Shown: piece by piece, positions 14,921 to 15,595 of the stretch
Numbering within the stretch: the first letter of the stretch is position 1
How the letters are laid out: each line of letters begins with the position of its first letter
From: Deltaproteobacteria bacterium
GTDB lineage: Bacteria; Desulfobacterota; DSM-4660; Desulfatiglandales; HGW-15
Direction: 5' to 3'
Length of the DNA stretch: 15,595 nt
Assembly (NCBI GenBank): GCA_016929815.1
Contig: JAFGIC010000005.1
Coordinates: 1-15,595, forward strand
Program-made: the position numbers and the translations under genes
The notes under the pieces: generated by a model
Database searches by the model: none
Seen by the model: only the letters and a program-made list of their open reading frames with translations
Told to the model about the DNA's origin: nothing

Positions 14921-15595
14921 ATGGAAGACAGAAGAATTTTACCGACCGGTTCTATTTTCGCCGGCCTGTTTATATCACAGGTCCTGGGCTTTATACACGT
15001 CTATCTCTCCAATATTGAACTCTACTACAGTCTGACAATAATTAAAGAATCCGGCTATCTTATTGTGCCCAACAGTATCATCCTCCACACCCTTAAGGAT
15101 TTCGGCAGCGCCTTCTGGGGCGGCCTTTTCTTTACCCTTACCGTAGGGACATCACTCACCCTTATCACCCTGGCAGCGATCTGGATATGGATAAACATCC
15201 TCAGAAAGAACAGGCTTGCCCTGATACCCTTTTTTCTGATATGGCTTGCATGCCTTGCAGGAGTGAACGCGCGGGGCTTTTCCCCGATAGCTTCATCCTA
15301 TTTTATAATTGTACCGGTTGTTGTTACGGTCAGTTCTGGCCGACGGCTGACTTCCGGACCTGGTGGGAAAAGCCTGTTAAACGCTGTAATCCTGCTTGTC
15401 CCCCTGATAGCGCTGTCAATCCTATGGTCAACCCTGCTGAAACAAAACCCCTTAAATCAAAACCCGCTTATGAACATAAGCATCAATATAAGGGATTATT
15501 TTTTGTTGTCCAACCCGTTGGGGATAAAGATCAATGATTTTTATTATAAATACAACCGGTACGCCGCTTTTGCCTTTAAACCCCTGAGAATGAAA
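14921..15595 (+). CDS. Unrecognised multi-pass membrane protein, 3' end outside window
   Basis: The frame is open from an ATG at 14921 to the window edge (225 residues, no stop). GGGGA at 14912-14916 precedes the ATG by four bases. I do not recognise the family. Hydrophobic, probably membrane-spanning segments lie at about 9-29, 65-93, 98-116, 125-139 and 152-173; short loops contain basic residues such as ILRKNR at 93-98 and SGRRL at 139-143, and the part after 174 is polar and rich in N, K and Y. No cysteine, histidine or catalytic motif stands out. It is transcribed divergently from the cobalamin operon; nothing in the sequence shows that it shares the riboswitch or takes part in cobalamin metabolism. 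Its coding status rests on frame length, hydrophobic pattern and the ribosome binding site. Confidence 0.75.
   Translation, partial: MEDRRILPTGSIFAGLFISQVLGFIHVYLSNIELYYSLTIIKESGYLIVPNSIILHTLKDFGSAFWGGLFFTLTVGTSLTLITLAAIWIWINILRKNRLALIPFFLIWLACLAGVNARGFSPIASSYFIIVPVVVTVSSGRRLTSGPGGKSLLNAVILLVPLIALSILWSTLLKQNPLNQNPLMNISINIRDYFLLSNPLGIKINDFYYKYNRYAAFAFKPLRMK

Noticed and set aside
14802..15035. 77-codon plus-strand frame before the membrane protein
   Set aside because: It overlaps the membrane-protein frame, its translation has no coherent pattern, and it crosses the ribosome binding site of the ATG at 14921.
15187..15537. 116-codon plus-strand frame with many cysteines
   Set aside because: Out of register with the longer open frame from 14921, which has a clear hydrophobic-segment pattern; the cysteines come from reading that gene in the wrong frame.
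1..15595. tRNA, rRNA, CRISPR array, insertion sequence or phage genes
   Set aside because: None seen: no repeat-spacer pattern, no transposase or integrase motif, no tRNA-like cloverleaf was noticed by reading; a covariance search was not possible.

Overview
The window looks like chromosomal DNA of an anaerobic Gram-negative bacterium, most likely a deltaproteobacterium (Desulfobacterota) or a close neighbour such as Nitrospirota. Three things support this: an AhbC-type radical SAM enzyme of the siroheme-dependent heme pathway typical of sulfate reducers, a PurL with a fused PurS-like N-terminus, and a full set of late cobalamin genes. This placement is inference from gene content, not from a marker gene.

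Layout. (1) Positions 1-1122, minus strand: the 5' part of purL, cut by the window edge. (2) A divergent, AT-rich intergenic region at 1123-1380 with a good plus-strand promoter. (3) A two-gene plus-strand unit, 1381-4349: a ClpX-like AAA+ ATPase with a long C-terminal extension, overlapping ahbC by an ATGA. (4) A hairpin at 4476-4494 that can terminate transcription from both sides. (5) A long minus-strand operon read from about 14745 down to 4501, in transcription order: cobalamin riboswitch, intrinsic terminator, btuF, btuC, btuD, cobQ, cobU, cobO, cobT, cobS, cobD, cbiB, a probable 24-codon small ORF, cobC. Most junctions overlap or are separated by only a few bases. (6) Divergent from the riboswitch, a plus-strand gene for an unrecognised multi-pass membrane protein runs off the right edge.

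How the genes work together. BtuFCD imports corrinoids. CobO adenosylates the cobalt, CobQ amidates the ring side chains, CobD makes the aminopropanol phosphate arm and CbiB attaches it. CobU activates the product to the GDP form. CobT makes alpha-ribazole phosphate, CobC removes a phosphate, and CobS joins the two halves. The operon therefore covers uptake, salvage and the late steps; no corrin-ring (early cbi) gene is present. The riboswitch, followed by a 14-bp hairpin and a run of seven U residues, indicates that cobalamin shuts the whole operon off by premature termination. A 7-base segment just after the aptamer can pair with the 3' arm of the terminator and so act as antiterminator.

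The most interesting items are the translational coupling of a ClpX-like unfoldase (IGF loop kept, zinc-binding domain lost, apparent second C-terminal subdomain) to a heme-biosynthesis enzyme, and the unannotated 24-codon ORF that bridges cbiB to a cobC lacking its own ribosome binding site.
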